Below are positions 36,324 to 45,276 of a DNA stretch of 64,000 nt, one piece after another; within the stretch, counting starts at the first letter, position 1; every line of letters starts with the position of its first letter. The notes beneath the pieces were generated by a model. The model ran no database searches. It saw only the letters and a program-made list of their open reading frames with translations, and was not told where the DNA came from. Source of the stretch: Gammaproteobacteria bacterium (lineage in GTDB: Bacteria; Pseudomonadota; Gammaproteobacteria; Pseudomonadales; UBA5518); assembly GCA_016705365.1 (NCBI GenBank), contig JADIYI010000008.1:930001-994000 (forward strand), in the 5' to 3' direction. A program made the position numbers and the translations under genes.

Positions 36324-38468
36324 TCACAATGGCTGGGTGAGGGTGCGGGAAAGTTCCGCCGCTTCCTCGGGGGTGCGCACCACGTAGGGAATCACCAGCA
36401 CCATCAGCTCGGTGCGGTTCTCGGACTCGCCATCGGTGCGAAACAGCTTGCCGATGACCGGCAACTGTCCAAGGATCGGCACGCCGCGCGCGGTGTTGCC
36501 ACCAATCGATGACACCAGCCCGCCGAGCAGGATCGAACCTCCATCTTTCAAACTGACCGTGGTCTGGATACTGCGGTTGAAAATGGTCGGTGAATCGATG
36601 CTGCTGGTGGTGGTTTCCTGGGCTTGACTCAGCTCCTGGTTGACCTCCACATCCACGTAGCCTGAAGCGTGCACGGTGGGCTTGATCTCGAGTTTCACGC
36701 CAGTTCGGCGGTATTCGACGTTGTTCACGATCGGTGCATCCGGATTATCGATGGAGCGCGAAGACGAGCTGACTATCGGGATCTCGTCGCCCACATCGAT
36801 GCGCGCGCTCTGGCCGCTCATCACCATCAGGCGCGGGCGCGAGCGGATCTCGGCGCGTTTGTTTTCGTAAAACAAATTCAGCACGGCACGGGTCTCCCCG
36901 GCATTGTCGAGGGTAAGATTGAAGCCCGAGCTGCCGATGCCGAGCCCGCCGAGTGTGCCGGCTATGGCATTGTAGGTGGTGCCGTTCAGCGTGATTGAAC
37001 CGTCGGCGAGCCATTCGACACCGGTGGCTTCCTTGTCGGTCAGGGTGACTTCGGCGATCAGCACCTCGACCAGCACCGCCGGTGCCGGCCGGTCCATGGC
37101 GCGAATGGTAGGCAGCAGGTCCAGCCATTCCTGGCCGCTGCCGCGAAACACCACCGCATTGCGGTTTGCATCGACCACGAAGCGCCCGCTCGATGTGGCG
37201 CGACCGGCCGCGCGATCGCGCAGGCCCGCCGGCTCGCCCGAGTCCTGGTCCATCGCATCGCTCGGCTGTACCCGCAGCGGGCGTGAGGTCCTGCGCCCCG
37301 CGCCGGCGCCGCCTTCGAGCGAATTCAGTACCTCGACGATATTGTCCGCGGCAGTGCTGCTGACCTGGTAGGAAAAGATGCCGTCATCGATGCCGATCTG
37401 GCGCTCGCGATCGATGCTGTCGACCCATTGGCGCACGTGATCGAGAGTCTGCTGGGTCGGGGCGAACACGACCAGCGAATTGCTGCCCTCGAGCGGCAGG
37501 ACGATCACGCTGCCGAGCGGCGGGCGCTGCGAGGCATCGTAGCCTTCCGACTGCAGGATGCGCTCGAGATCGTTGGCGAGTTCCTTCACCGGGACATAGG
37601 CCGGGCGCACGCTCATCGAAAACTTGCCGCGCATCAAAGGCTGATCGAGCGACTTGATGATGCTGAGCGCCTGTTCCACTTCCTGCTGCTTGCCGACCAG
37701 CACCACGGCATTGCGCACCGGGTCTTCCTGCACCTCGAGATCAAACCCGGCCATCACGCTGCCGAGCCAGCTTTTCACCTTGGCGTTGGATACCACCTCG
37801 AGCGGCACGAACATGAAGATCGGACGCTGGCTGTCGGGCACGTCGGGTAGCGTCCGTCCGCTGACCAGCAGCGGTGTCTGGCCGCCCTTGCTGGTCCTGT
37901 CGATCAGGAACACCAACACGCCGCCTTCCTGGTTGATCACCACGCCATAGGCGGCGAGCGTGGTGCGCGCGATCCGGAACAGTTCGGCCGGACTGACCGC
38001 GGCCGCTATGCGCAGCGTCACCAGGTCCGGTTGCTTGTGGATCTCCGGTTGCAGCGTGAATGACATTCCGAGTTGTTCGCCGAATACCTGGTTGATGAAG
38101 TTCGGCAGCGGGATATTGTTGTAGTTGACCGTGATCGGTGCGCCTTTCAGCCCGCTGGCGAGATCGTTGGCGGCAAGGCTCGAAACGCCCTCGTTGACGC
38201 GCACATGGGGCGTGGCGCTGTATTGGGTCGAGAAATCCGTCGGCACCGGTGCGCCCTGGTCAGGCGTCGTTTCGATCGGCTCGCGCAGCGGGGTATAGAA
38301 CGCTTCCTTGGACTCGGCGTTCTTGTCGAATGCCGGACCCTTGCTGATACCGAGTTGTTCGCGATCGAGGTTCTCGCAGCCGCTCATCAGCACCAGCCAC
38401 GCGCCCAGCAGCCCCCGCGCGGCGCGCGCGCGACTCGAGCTGGCGATCGGTCTGAACTGAAATATCAC
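36324..38468 (-). CDS. gspD: type II secretion outer-membrane secretin GspD
   Basis: A 714-residue protein from GTG 38468, overlapping the gspC-like stop in GTGA with GGGAAC upstream. The N-terminus is a lipoprotein signal (WLVLMSGC). N0-N3 domains follow; for example the N-domain repeats carry YVPVKELANDLERIL and RNAVVLVGKQQEVEQAL. The secretin core contains VEVLIAEVTL, a GDEIPIV region and the end LLGGLVSSI...GVPILGQLPVIGKLF. It forms the outer-membrane channel of the T2SS. It is the last gene of the downstream half of the split operon. Confidence 0.95.
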   Translation of the reverse strand: MIFQFRPIASSSRARAARGLLGAWLVLMSGCENLDREQLGISKGPAFDKNAESKEAFYTPLREPIETTPDQGAPVPTDFSTQYSATPHVRVNEGVSSLAANDLASGLKGAPITVNYNNIPLPNFINQVFGEQLGMSFTLQPEIHKQPDLVTLRIAAAVSPAELFRIARTTLAAYGVVINQEGGVLVFLIDRTSKGGQTPLLVSGRTLPDVPDSQRPIFMFVPLEVVSNAKVKSWLGSVMAGFDLEVQEDPVRNAVVLVGKQQEVEQALSIIKSLDQPLMRGKFSMSVRPAYVPVKELANDLERILQSEGYDASQRPPLGSVIVLPLEGSNSLVVFAPTQQTLDHVRQWVDSIDRERQIGIDDGIFSYQVSSTAADNIVEVLNSLEGGAGAGRRTSRPLRVQPSDAMDQDSGEPAGLRDRAAGRATSSGRFVVDANRNAVVFRGSGQEWLDLLPTIRAMDRPAPAVLVEVLIAEVTLTDKEATGVEWLADGSITLNGTTYNAIAGTLGGLGIGSSGFNLTLDNAGETRAVLNLFYENKRAEIRSRPRLMVMSGQSARIDVGDEIPIVSSSSRSIDNPDAPIVNNVEYRRTGVKLEIKPTVHASGYVDVEVNQELSQAQETTTSSIDSPTIFNRSIQTTVSLKDGGSILLGGLVSSIGGNTARGVPILGQLPVIGKLFRTDGESENRTELMVLVIPYVVRTPEEAAELSRTLTQPL

Positions 38469-38974
38469 TGCGGGTTCCCATATAGATAAAGCGTGGCGCT
38501 GCCACTGGCCGTCTGCACGCTGATCGCATCGGCAGCGATCGAGCTGACCGTGACGCCGTCGACGACGCTATCGCCGGCGCGCAGGCGCAACAGGTCGGCG
38601 ACTCCGCTACGCGATGCCGCGAGCGGCAGCAGCAGCGCGCTGCGCCTCGATCCGCTGCCCTCGATCCCGACCAGACGATAACTCCTTGCCACGGCCTGCG
38701 CTCCGGCCCCGCTCGACACCTGCCGGGTTGGCGCTGCTTTGCTGACACTGGCCGCGGGGGCACGATAGCGTCCCCAATGATTATAGTTGCCGAGCGTGCG
38801 CAGCGTCACAGCAGCATCAGGCCTGGGCGCGGCGCTGACCGCGGCGCTCGCATCGGGCACGCCGGGCTCACCGCGGGTCGCGCCCCAAGCGCCCATCAGG
38901 GTTCCTGCGCCCAGACTGAGCAGTGCACAACCGAGCGCCGCGCTCCACAGCAGCCACGAGGCGGGGCGGTTCAC
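38465..38974 (-). CDS. gspC: GspC/XpsN-like T2SS protein
   Basis: A 169-residue protein from GTG 38974, overlapping gspM by GTGA. One N-terminal membrane helix (WLLWSAALGCALLSLGAGTL) is followed by a periplasmic HR-type domain (YRLVGIEGSGSRRSALLL) and VDGVTVSSIAADAISVQT. No PDZ domain is present. Its position between gspM and gspD matches XpsN of the xanthomonad-type operon. It is expected to connect the inner platform with the N-domains of GspD. Confidence 0.7.
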   Translation of the reverse strand: MNRPASWLLWSAALGCALLSLGAGTLMGAWGATRGEPGVPDASAAVSAAPRPDAAVTLRTLGNYNHWGRYRAPAASVSKAAPTRQVSSGAGAQAVARSYRLVGIEGSGSRRSALLLPLAASRSGVADLLRLRAGDSVVDGVTVSSIAADAISVQTASGSATLYLYGNPQ

Positions 38975-39558
38975 GGTGCCCGCTCCTCGCGTGTGACCAC
39001 CACGCCGAGCTGCAGCCGCAGGGTCTGGCCGCGCTGGAGCGAGACGCTCAGCTGCTCGATCAGGATTCGTGGCTGGTGCTCGGCAATGGCCTGCACCATG
39101 CCCATCACGCCATCTTCCTTGAGTTTGCCATTGATTTCGGCCTTGATGCGCCAGCCATCGATTTCCGGGACCGGCTCGGCCGGTGAAAGTTTCAGGCGGT
39201 TCCACGCGAGGTGCTCGGCGGTGATGCGGCGCAACGCCGTTTGCAGATCGGCAGCCGCCAGTTCCGCCGAGCGTGCACGCCACGTTTGCGCTTCCCAGTG
39301 TTCGAGCTGGCGCCGCCCGGCATCGATGCGGCTCTGCCAGTCGCCACTGCCGGCGAGCGCATCGAGGCGCGCGGCGCGCCGCTCGAGAGGCGCGCGATCG
39401 GCCGTGGCCTGTGCGACCCGGTCGCCGACGAGCAGCGCGAGATAGGCGATGAGAATCGTCGGCACCATCAGCAACAGTGTCGCCAGGCGCCGGTTGGCGG
39501 CGAACTCGGACTGCAATTGCCGGCCCGCGTCGATCAGGCGGGTGGCCAATGTGCTCAC
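38971..39558 (-). CDS. gspM: GspM-like T2SS platform protein
   Basis: A 195-residue protein from GTG 39558 (GTGA overlap with gspL). It has a short cytoplasmic start, one membrane segment (LATLLLMVPTILIAYLALLVG), a coiled-coil stretch rich in Ala/Arg (RAPLERRAARLDALAG), then a ferredoxin-like domain with GVMGMVQAIAEHQPRILIEQLSV. This is the PilO/GspM layout. It partners GspL in the inner-membrane assembly platform. Confidence 0.75.
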   Translation of the reverse strand: MSTLATRLIDAGRQLQSEFAANRRLATLLLMVPTILIAYLALLVGDRVAQATADRAPLERRAARLDALAGSGDWQSRIDAGRRQLEHWEAQTWRARSAELAAADLQTALRRITAEHLAWNRLKLSPAEPVPEIDGWRIKAEINGKLKEDGVMGMVQAIAEHQPRILIEQLSVSLQRGQTLRLQLGVVVTREERAP

Positions 39559-40625
39559 GAGCGGCCTCCGGCCAGGGCTTCGCGCACATACAGCGGGGCG
39601 TCGGTGGCGCGCGGCGCCAGCGAGATCTGCAGCGTGATCTGGTCGGGATTCGGTGCCGGTGACACGCCGACACGGTCAAACCAGGGGCTGCGCTCGAGCG
39701 CCTCCACGTAGGCGCGGTTGTCCGGGGTCGCGTCCTGCAGCGTCACGCGCAGCGCACGCGGGCTGAACTCCCAGTCGAGCATGCGCTGGTAGCGGGCGCC
39801 CACCAGGTACTCGAATTCGGCGGCCGCTTCGATCGCGGATACCTGCTCGAACGATGCGGCGAGCGCGGCATTGCGGGCGGCGATAGCGAGTGCCTGCTCG
39901 CGCTGTTCGAGCAGCGGCGCGAGGTTCTGCTGCTGCGTGGCGATGCGGTTTGCGAGCCGATGGTTGGCGAGATGCGTGCCGCCGAGCACGCCGAGCGACC
40001 ACAACAGCCACAGGCTTGCCAGTGCCAGCAGCGCCACACCGGCGGCGAACGGTTCGCGCAGCATGCGGCGCCAGTCGAAGGCGCGCCGGTCCCAGCGCGG
40101 GCCCGGTTCGGCCGCGACCACCGGCAGGTCGGCATCCGCGTCGAGCCCCGCCGAACGCAGGCACAGCGCGCGATGCTGTCCGGCCGCCGGCAGTACCGTG
40201 CTGAACACGAGTTCGTCATCGCACCATCGCTCGAGCACCATGGTGGCGCCCCTCTCGCGCAGACAGGCGTCGCGCACGGGCGAAAAAAACACCTGCTCGG
40301 GAACGATCTCCCACGCGCGTTCGGATTCCGGATCGGCGGCCATGGCGGCACGCACGCCCGCAGCATCCCAGCACCACAACGCGATGCTGCCGTCGCGATC
40401 CGCGGCATGCCAGCCCTGGTCGGGAAACGGCGAGAGCTGGCGGGCGCGCTCGGCTACCGCGCGCGCCCGGTGTCGTTCCGGGATCCTGGCCAGATCGAGG
40501 CGCGCGAACACGCAGATATCCGCTCCGACCAGCCACAGCGGGCGCTGCGTGGCCAATGCCACGCTGCTCGTGCCATCACGGTGCTGGCATCGAACGGGTG
40601 CTGAAGAGGTAGCTCGGAGCTTCAT
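39555..40625 (-). CDS. gspL: GspL-like T2SS platform protein
   Basis: About 356 residues from ATG 40625; a GTG at 40562 placed after the gspK stop is an alternative start that would avoid the 50-bp overlap. The N-terminal part is a degenerate actin-like cytoplasmic domain. A membrane helix (FAAGVALLALASLWLLWSLG) precedes a periplasmic ferredoxin-like domain ending in NPDQITLQISLAP. GspL recruits the GspE ATPase. The gene reaches gspM by a GTGA overlap. Confidence 0.75.
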   Translation of the reverse strand: MKLRATSSAPVRCQHRDGTSSVALATQRPLWLVGADICVFARLDLARIPERHRARAVAERARQLSPFPDQGWHAADRDGSIALWCWDAAGVRAAMAADPESERAWEIVPEQVFFSPVRDACLRERGATMVLERWCDDELVFSTVLPAAGQHRALCLRSAGLDADADLPVVAAEPGPRWDRRAFDWRRMLREPFAAGVALLALASLWLLWSLGVLGGTHLANHRLANRIATQQQNLAPLLEQREQALAIAARNAALAASFEQVSAIEAAAEFEYLVGARYQRMLDWEFSPRALRVTLQDATPDNRAYVEALERSPWFDRVGVSPAPNPDQITLQISLAPRATDAPLYVREALAGGRS

Positions 40626-41631
40626 GCGCGTCGTCCTGGCTGCCTTGCCTGATTCGATAACTGCTTGTTATTTGCCACGGGCCGTTTTGGCTCAGGGGAG
40701 TTAATTGTAGCGCAAGCAGGTTGGCGTGCGAGGCGCCCTGGCGCCAGGTACGCAGTTGCAGGGTGTCGGACGGAAAGAAGCGGTATTGATCTTCGGCCCA
40801 GACCAACTGCACATCGGTGCGCATATCGAAATCGGGCAGGGCGCGAAACGGTTCCTCGCGCCGCAGTGCGACGATGCGTGCCGCCTTTTCCGCATCCATG
40901 CCGGGCAGGTGCGCGAGCAGGCTCTCGGGCATCACGTTGGGATTGAATGCCGCTACCCGGAGCGCCGAGAGCCAGTCGTGCACGCGAAACCCGGGGCGCG
41001 CGAAGAGCCATTCGCGCCAGCCCAGCACCCGGGTGATTTCCACCGCCGAGCGCAGCGCCGAATTGCCCGGGGGCGGTTCCGACAGCGCGGCATACTCCGG
41101 CGCCTCGGCGCCGTCGAGACGGCGCAGCGAGTTGCTGTCGCGATAATCGGCCAGCGCATCGAGCAGGCGGCTGACCCTTGCTTCGTCGGCATCGAAGACC
41201 TGCAGCAGGCGCTGCAGATCGACCTGCGATTCGCTGTTCAGCGCGATCAGGCCGCTCTCGTCCTGCAAGGAAAAGCGGACCTCGCCGAGGCCGCGATAGG
41301 CGCTGCCGTCGAGCGCGATTTCACCGCCGATCGGATCGATTCGCAGTTCGTCCTGAGTGCTGTCCGGTTGTGTCTCCCCGGGCGCGGTGGTGGTAAGGCC
41401 GGCGCGGGTGTATCGCTGGGTGCCGAGCAGATACAGCAGGGTGTTGCGGGTGCTGAGCATATCGAGCTCATCCTGGATGCGCAGCCGGATCAGGCGCGCC
41501 TGCTCCAGGCGCGCATCGACGTGGCTGTCCAGCATCCCGGCGAGCAGCAGCACGATAACCGCGGCCCACAAGCCGAGCACCAGCACGAACCCGCGCTGGC
41601 GCGGGTGGGCCATGCGCTGGCGTGGCTGCAT
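40576..41631 (-). CDS. gspK: minor pseudopilin GspK
   Basis: A 351-residue protein from ATG 41631, 1 bp after the gspJ stop (other in-frame starts are 41655 and 41613). The prepilin-type N-terminus is RQRGFVLVLGLWAAVIVLLLA, with G/F cleavage and no Glu5, as is usual for GspK. The large globular domain follows, with FSLQDESGLIALNSES and the NPNVMPESLLAHLPGMD helix-hairpin region. GspK caps the pseudopilus tip with GspI and GspJ. Confidence 0.85.
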   Translation of the reverse strand: MQPRQRMAHPRQRGFVLVLGLWAAVIVLLLAGMLDSHVDARLEQARLIRLRIQDELDMLSTRNTLLYLLGTQRYTRAGLTTTAPGETQPDSTQDELRIDPIGGEIALDGSAYRGLGEVRFSLQDESGLIALNSESQVDLQRLLQVFDADEARVSRLLDALADYRDSNSLRRLDGAEAPEYAALSEPPPGNSALRSAVEITRVLGWREWLFARPGFRVHDWLSALRVAAFNPNVMPESLLAHLPGMDAEKAARIVALRREEPFRALPDFDMRTDVQLVWAEDQYRFFPSDTLQLRTWRQGASHANLLALQLTPLSQNGPWQITSSYRIRQGSQDDAHEAPSYLFSTRSMPAP

Positions 41632-41632
41632 G

Positions 41633-42196
41633 CTATTCGTCGTCCGGTATTTCATCGTCGGGACTCGCGAACGCCACGCGCACGGTCAGCAGGCCGATCT
41701 CCAGGTTGTCACCGTCGTCGAACACCAGGCGCACGCGTTCGGGCAGCGCGTGACTGTCATCGGCGGGCCAGCGCGGATGCCACTTCGCCTCCGCGTCCTG
41801 GTACTCGAAGCGCAACAGCGCAGGCAGCACCGTGACCGCCACGTGCTGCTCGCCTTCCTGGTAATCGAGCCCGCGATCGGGGCGTATGTTCCAGGCGATG
41901 CCGGTCGCGATGCCTTCGGATCCAAGCAGCGGGCGAAAGGTCTTCAGCTGCAGCGTGGAGGATTCACCGATGAATTCGTCGCGCTCCCCGATGTTGGCAA
42001 CGGCGGTGCTCAGCGTCTGCTGGATCCAGAGGCGGCATATCAGTTCGCGATAGATCTGGCCCTGGTCCGCGGAGACGCGCTGAAACAGGCCGAGTCCCTG
42101 TCCGATTCCCTGCATCACCAGCGTCGCGGTCAAAGCCGTCAGCACGATCACGACGAGCATCTCGACCAGCGTGAGCCCGGTGATGCGGCGCCTCAC
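41633..42196 (-). CDS. gspJ: minor pseudopilin GspJ
   Basis: A 187-residue protein from GTG 42196, overlapping gspI by GTGA. The prepilin signal is ITGLTLVEMLVVIVLTALTA, with Glu5 and an unusual Leu at the mature N-terminus. The globular part contains LWIQQTLSTAVANI and EGEQHVAVTVLPALLRFEY, consistent with GspJ. It is part of the pseudopilus tip. Confidence 0.8.
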   Translation of the reverse strand: MRRRITGLTLVEMLVVIVLTALTATLVMQGIGQGLGLFQRVSADQGQIYRELICRLWIQQTLSTAVANIGERDEFIGESSTLQLKTFRPLLGSEGIATGIAWNIRPDRGLDYQEGEQHVAVTVLPALLRFEYQDAEAKWHPRWPADDSHALPERVRLVFDDGDNLEIGLLTVRVAFASPDDEIPDDE

Positions 42197-42612
42197 TGCG
42201 AGCCCCGCGGCTCTCGAGTGCGGGTGTGCTGCACCAGGCGCAGTTCCGGCGTTGCAATCAGACGCTCGTGGCTGAACACCGACAGCATCACCCGGTACAG
42301 CGTCAGTTCGTAGAGCCCCTTGCCACCGACGCCGGTGCGCGAGGGGCGGGTGGCTTCGATCGGCTCGGCCTGCCAGTCGATGCGGAACTCGCGCCACTGG
42401 ATGCTGCCCGCCGGCCGTCCACCGAGGTCCGTCTGCTCCAGCGTGCCGAGCGCCTGGTGCAACGCGGCTTCTTCCAGCGCGAGATCCCGCACCCGGGTCA
42501 ACGAGACGATATTCCCGGCGACCCAGGCATAGGCACCGAGGATCGCCACCGCGACGATGGTGAGCGCGACGATCGCTTCGAGCAGGCTGAAGCCGCGCAC
42601 GCGATCCCGCAT
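42193..42612 (-). CDS. gspI: minor pseudopilin GspI
   Basis: A 139-residue protein. The start is ATG 42612, sharing one base with the gspH stop (TGATG). The prepilin motif is VRGFSLLEAIVALTIVAVAI. Small globular domain with a conserved-looking QALGTLEQTDLGG. The longer frame up to 42705 overlaps gspH and is not needed. Confidence 0.8.
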   Translation of the reverse strand: MRDRVRGFSLLEAIVALTIVAVAILGAYAWVAGNIVSLTRVRDLALEEAALHQALGTLEQTDLGGRPAGSIQWREFRIDWQAEPIEATRPSRTGVGGKGLYELTLYRVMLSVFSHERLIATPELRLVQHTRTREPRGSQ

Positions 42613-42992
42613 CAGCCGCCACCGCCCACCATGCACAACGGTGGCGCGAGCTCGAGATCGCGCTCGCCCTGCGGCGTCAGCAAGCGCACCCTGCCACCGC
42701 TGCATATCCCGTTGGCGCGAATGTACACCGCATCGACTTCGGCCAGCGACCAGCCCGCCGGGAGTTCGAGGTGGCGCGCGGCGAGTTCCTCGAGGGTTCC
42801 CTCCTCACCGAGCGCCCAGGCCAGCAGCGGCAACGCGCCGATCCCGTTGCTCACTTCCTGCAGCGCGCTGCGCGTTTCGAGGCGTGTGTAAACCCGTCCC
42901 AGGCCGGGCGCGGCCAGCGCAAGGACCACGCCGAAGACGATCAGCACCACCGTGATCTCGATCAGGGTGAAGCCGCGCGAGCGACGGGTCAC
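42612..42992 (-). CDS. gspH: minor pseudopilin GspH
   Basis: A 126-residue protein from GTG 42992 (GTGA overlap with gspG). The prepilin motif is SRGFTLIEITVVLIVFGVVL. The remainder is short and fits GspH; a CSGGRVRLLTPQGERDLEL beta-hairpin stretch is seen near the end. Confidence 0.8.
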   Translation of the reverse strand: MTRRSRGFTLIEITVVLIVFGVVLALAAPGLGRVYTRLETRSALQEVSNGIGALPLLAWALGEEGTLEELAARHLELPAGWSLAEVDAVYIRANGICSGGRVRLLTPQGERDLELAPPLCMVGGGG

Positions 42993-43417
42993 GGCAGGTA
43001 GCCGATATCGGCGGCCAGTCCTTCGCCGCCGGGTGCGCCATCGGCACCAAACGAGTAGAGAGTGAACTCCTGTCCGCCGGCGGGCTCATCGCGGTACTGA
43101 TAGGGATTGCCCCAGGGGTCGGTGGGCAGGTTCTCGTCGAGATAGGGTCCGGCCCAGGTCGGCGCACCCGCGCCCTCGGGACGCTGCTGCAGCGCTGCCA
43201 GCCCCTCCTCCGCGTTCGGGTAACGGCCCACATCGAGGCGGTAGGTCTGCAGCGCGGTTTTCAGCATGCGCACCTGCGTTTCGGCGGTACGCACCTTGGA
43301 ACTGTCGACCTTGCCGAACAGCCGCGGACCGACCAGCCCGGCGAGCAGGCCGAGTATGACCAGCACTACCAGGATCTCGATCAGTGTGAAACCCGTCTCG
43401 CGTGTGCGTCTGTTCAT
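42989..43417 (-). CDS. gspG: major pseudopilin GspG
   Basis: A 142-residue protein from ATG 43417 with GGGAGAACGGC before the start. The prepilin motif ETGFTLIEILVVLVILGLLA, the YRLDVGRYPNAEEGL motif and the calcium-site region DPWGNPYQYR are all typical. It builds the pseudopilus. Only 35 bp of native leader remain before the inserted island begins at 43453, so this gene has lost its normal upstream neighbour gspF. Confidence 0.93.
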   Translation of the reverse strand: MNRRTRETGFTLIEILVVLVILGLLAGLVGPRLFGKVDSSKVRTAETQVRMLKTALQTYRLDVGRYPNAEEGLAALQQRPEGAGAPTWAGPYLDENLPTDPWGNPYQYRDEPAGGQEFTLYSFGADGAPGGEGLAADIGYLP

Positions 43418-43452
43418 GCCGTTCTCCCGGTTCGTGATGACGCGCCGCGCCG

Positions 43453-44354
43453 CCTAGCCCGGATTATTCGCGAATTCACAAATGAGGAAGGTCCCATCTG
43501 TGCTAAAAAGACGTTGCAACACGGCGTTTTCGGCACATCAAGGACCTTCCGGTGCAAAACAATACCACACGACAGTCTGTTGTTTTCAACGATCTCTTCG
43601 GCAAGCAGGTCGTTGCCCGGTTCGATCAGCCCGACAGCAGTTCCGATGGCGGCGCAGTTCTGCTCAAGGCCTGCGATGAACGCCTCGACCTGACCCGTGC
43701 CATCGCGGCCTGCGTCGCGGATACGCGCCAGGCCGGCAAGGTGGTCCACTCCTTCGAGGACCTCGTGCGCCAGCGCGTGTTCGCGCTCGCCCTCGGCTAC
43801 GAGGACTGCAACGACGCGGCGCGCATCGGTGCCGATCCGGTGCACAGGCTCCTGCTCGAGCGTGATCCGATCACAGGCGAGGCGCTCGCCTCGCAGCCCA
43901 CGCTCTCGCGCTTCGAGAATGCGCTCGGCCCGAAGGCACTGATGCGCATGGGCTGCGCGCTGGCCGACACCGTGCTCGATGCTGCCATCGAGACGGTGGC
44001 TCAAAGCAAGAGCCGGCCCGTCGTTCACTCTGATCGTGGCGCCCACTACCGCTGGCCTGGGTGGCTATCAAGGATCGGTGATGCGAACCTGATTCGCTCG
44101 ATGTCTCGCAAGGGGTGCTCGCCAGACAACGCTGCATGCGAAGGCTTCTTCGGACGGTTGAAAGCGGAACTGTTCTACCCTCGGGATTGGAAGACCACCA
44201 CCATTGAGCAGTTCATCCAGGTAGTCGATTCTTACATCCGCTGGTACAACGAGAAGCGGATCAAGATATCCCTTGGCTCTCTCAGCCCCATCGAATACCG
44301 AGAGAGTCTTGGACTTACGGCATAAAATAAGTCCAAGTTTTTATCCGCACCCCC
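43453..44354 (+). mobile_element. hybrid IS remnant: IS1380-like left end, IS3-like right end
   Basis: The left end CCTAGCCCGGATTATTCGCG resembles IS1380-family terminal repeats (CCTAG...). The right end around 44331-44354 (GTCCAAGTTTTTATCCGCAC then CCCC) has the look of an IS3-family terminus. No matching inverted repeat for either end is present at the other side. The element is therefore the product of an IS-into-IS event or of a deletion. Confidence 0.6.
43552..44325 (+). CDS. chimeric transposase: IS1380 N-terminus fused to IS3 OrfB C-terminus
   Basis: A 258-codon frame starting with GTG 43552. Residues 1 to about 142 match IS1380 transposases (VVFNDLFGKQVVARFDQ, DPVHRLLLERDPITGE, LASQPTLSRFENALG). 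From about residue 143 the sequence is the end of an IS3-family OrfB: RPVVHSDRGAHYRWPGWL, SRKGCSPDNAACEGFFG, KTTTIEQFIQVVDSYIRWYN and SLSPIEYRESLGL. The join is near 43975-43985, at a local LDAA-like match. The first catalytic Asp of the IS3 DDE triad is gone and the IS1380 catalytic domain is incomplete, so the product should be inactive. Confidence 0.8.
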   Translation: MQNNTTRQSVVFNDLFGKQVVARFDQPDSSSDGGAVLLKACDERLDLTRAIAACVADTRQAGKVVHSFEDLVRQRVFALALGYEDCNDAARIGADPVHRLLLERDPITGEALASQPTLSRFENALGPKALMRMGCALADTVLDAAIETVAQSKSRPVVHSDRGAHYRWPGWLSRIGDANLIRSMSRKGCSPDNAACEGFFGRLKAELFYPRDWKTTTIEQFIQVVDSYIRWYNEKRIKISLGSLSPIEYRESLGLTA

Positions 44355-44388
44355 GATGTGAGATAGAGACCAGTGTGAGCGATCACGC

Positions 44389-44436
44389 TTGCCGTGTGAT
44401 CGGCGTATCCGCTATAGTCTGACCATTCAGGTCAGA
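44389..44436 (+). promoter_or_regulatory. promoter and operator of the phd-vapC pair
   Basis: A -35-like TTGCCG (44389-44394) and a -10-like TATAGT (44413-44418) are 18 bp apart. Overlapping the -10, the inverted repeat TCTGACC-ATTCA-GGTCAGA (44418-44436) lies just before the antitoxin start at 44447. It is a likely binding site for antitoxin/toxin autoregulation. Confidence 0.55.
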
Positions 44437-44446
44437 GGTGGCCGCT

Positions 44447-44698
44447 ATGCAGAGCTGGCAAATTCAGGAAGCAAAAGCACGTTTTTCGGAAGTGGTGCGC
44501 GGCGCCGAACACGAAGGCCCGCAGGAGATCACGTTGCATGGCCGTCCAGTTGCCGTGCTGGTTTCGCGAGCCGAGTACGACCGCTTGGCGGGAACCGGTC
44601 TTTCGCTGGTCGATTTCATGCGCCGCTCGCCGCTGCATTCCCAAGCCGATATCGAGTTCGAGCGCGAGCCAGGCTTGACGCGCGAGGTAGCGCTCTGA
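44447..44698 (+). CDS. Phd/YefM-family antitoxin
   Basis: An 83-residue protein from ATG 44447 (GTG 44438 is a less likely start). It has the Phd/YefM fold start WQIQEAKARFSEVVRGAEHE and the core ITLHGRPVAVLVSRAEYDRL. The C-terminal region (SPLHSQADIEFEREPG) would bind and neutralise the VapC-like toxin. The stop overlaps the toxin start (CTGA). Confidence 0.85.
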   Translation: MQSWQIQEAKARFSEVVRGAEHEGPQEITLHGRPVAVLVSRAEYDRLAGTGLSLVDFMRRSPLHSQADIEFEREPGLTREVAL

Positions 44699-45114
44699 GC
44701 TACCTCGTAGATACCAATGTGCTCTCGGAGCTCAGCCGTCGGGAGCCCGATAGCGGGGTAAGCGAGTGGTTTGCGCAGCGTCCCGCCACAACCCTCTACA
44801 TCAGCGTGCTGACGCTGGGCGAACTGCGCAAGGGCGTAGAGCGCCTGGTCGATGAGCCGCGCAGGACACGCCTGTTCGATTGGCTCGAAGTTGAGGTCCC
44901 GGCATTCTTTTCCGGTCGCGTGCTCGACATCGACGCGGCGGTGGCAGACTGCTGGGGCAGATTGCTGGCGAAAGCCGGAAGGCCGCTGCCGGCAGTGGAC
45001 AGCTTGCTCGCAGCGACTGCCATACATCACGAGTTATCACTCGTGACGCGCAACAGCCGCGACTTCGAATTGCCGGGTCTGACCGTAATCAATCCTTGGA
45101 TCTCGCTACGATAA
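44695..45114 (+). CDS. PIN-domain toxin (VapC type)
   Basis: A 139-residue PIN-domain RNase toxin. The reading frame begins with CTG 44695, overlapping the antitoxin stop as CTGA; no ATG/GTG start is available nearby. Acidic active-site residues are in YLVDTNVLSELSR, TLGELRKGVERL and PAVDSLLAATA, with a final D in RNSRDFELPG. VapC toxins cut tRNA or rRNA. The complete pair is expected to be functional. Confidence 0.8.
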   Translation: MSYLVDTNVLSELSRREPDSGVSEWFAQRPATTLYISVLTLGELRKGVERLVDEPRRTRLFDWLEVEVPAFFSGRVLDIDAAVADCWGRLLAKAGRPLPAVDSLLAATAIHHELSLVTRNSRDFELPGLTVINPWISLR

Positions 45115-45276
45115 AGCCCACTCATTTCCGCGAGCACAATACGTGAGATTCAACCGTACTGTGGCGGGCAACAGGCACCGCCATCTGCGCCGGTGGTTCG
45201 CCTCAGCAAACACCAATTCGGCATCACATGCGAAATGAATTTTGTCGATGAGGCATAAATAGCGGCCAACTTCACC

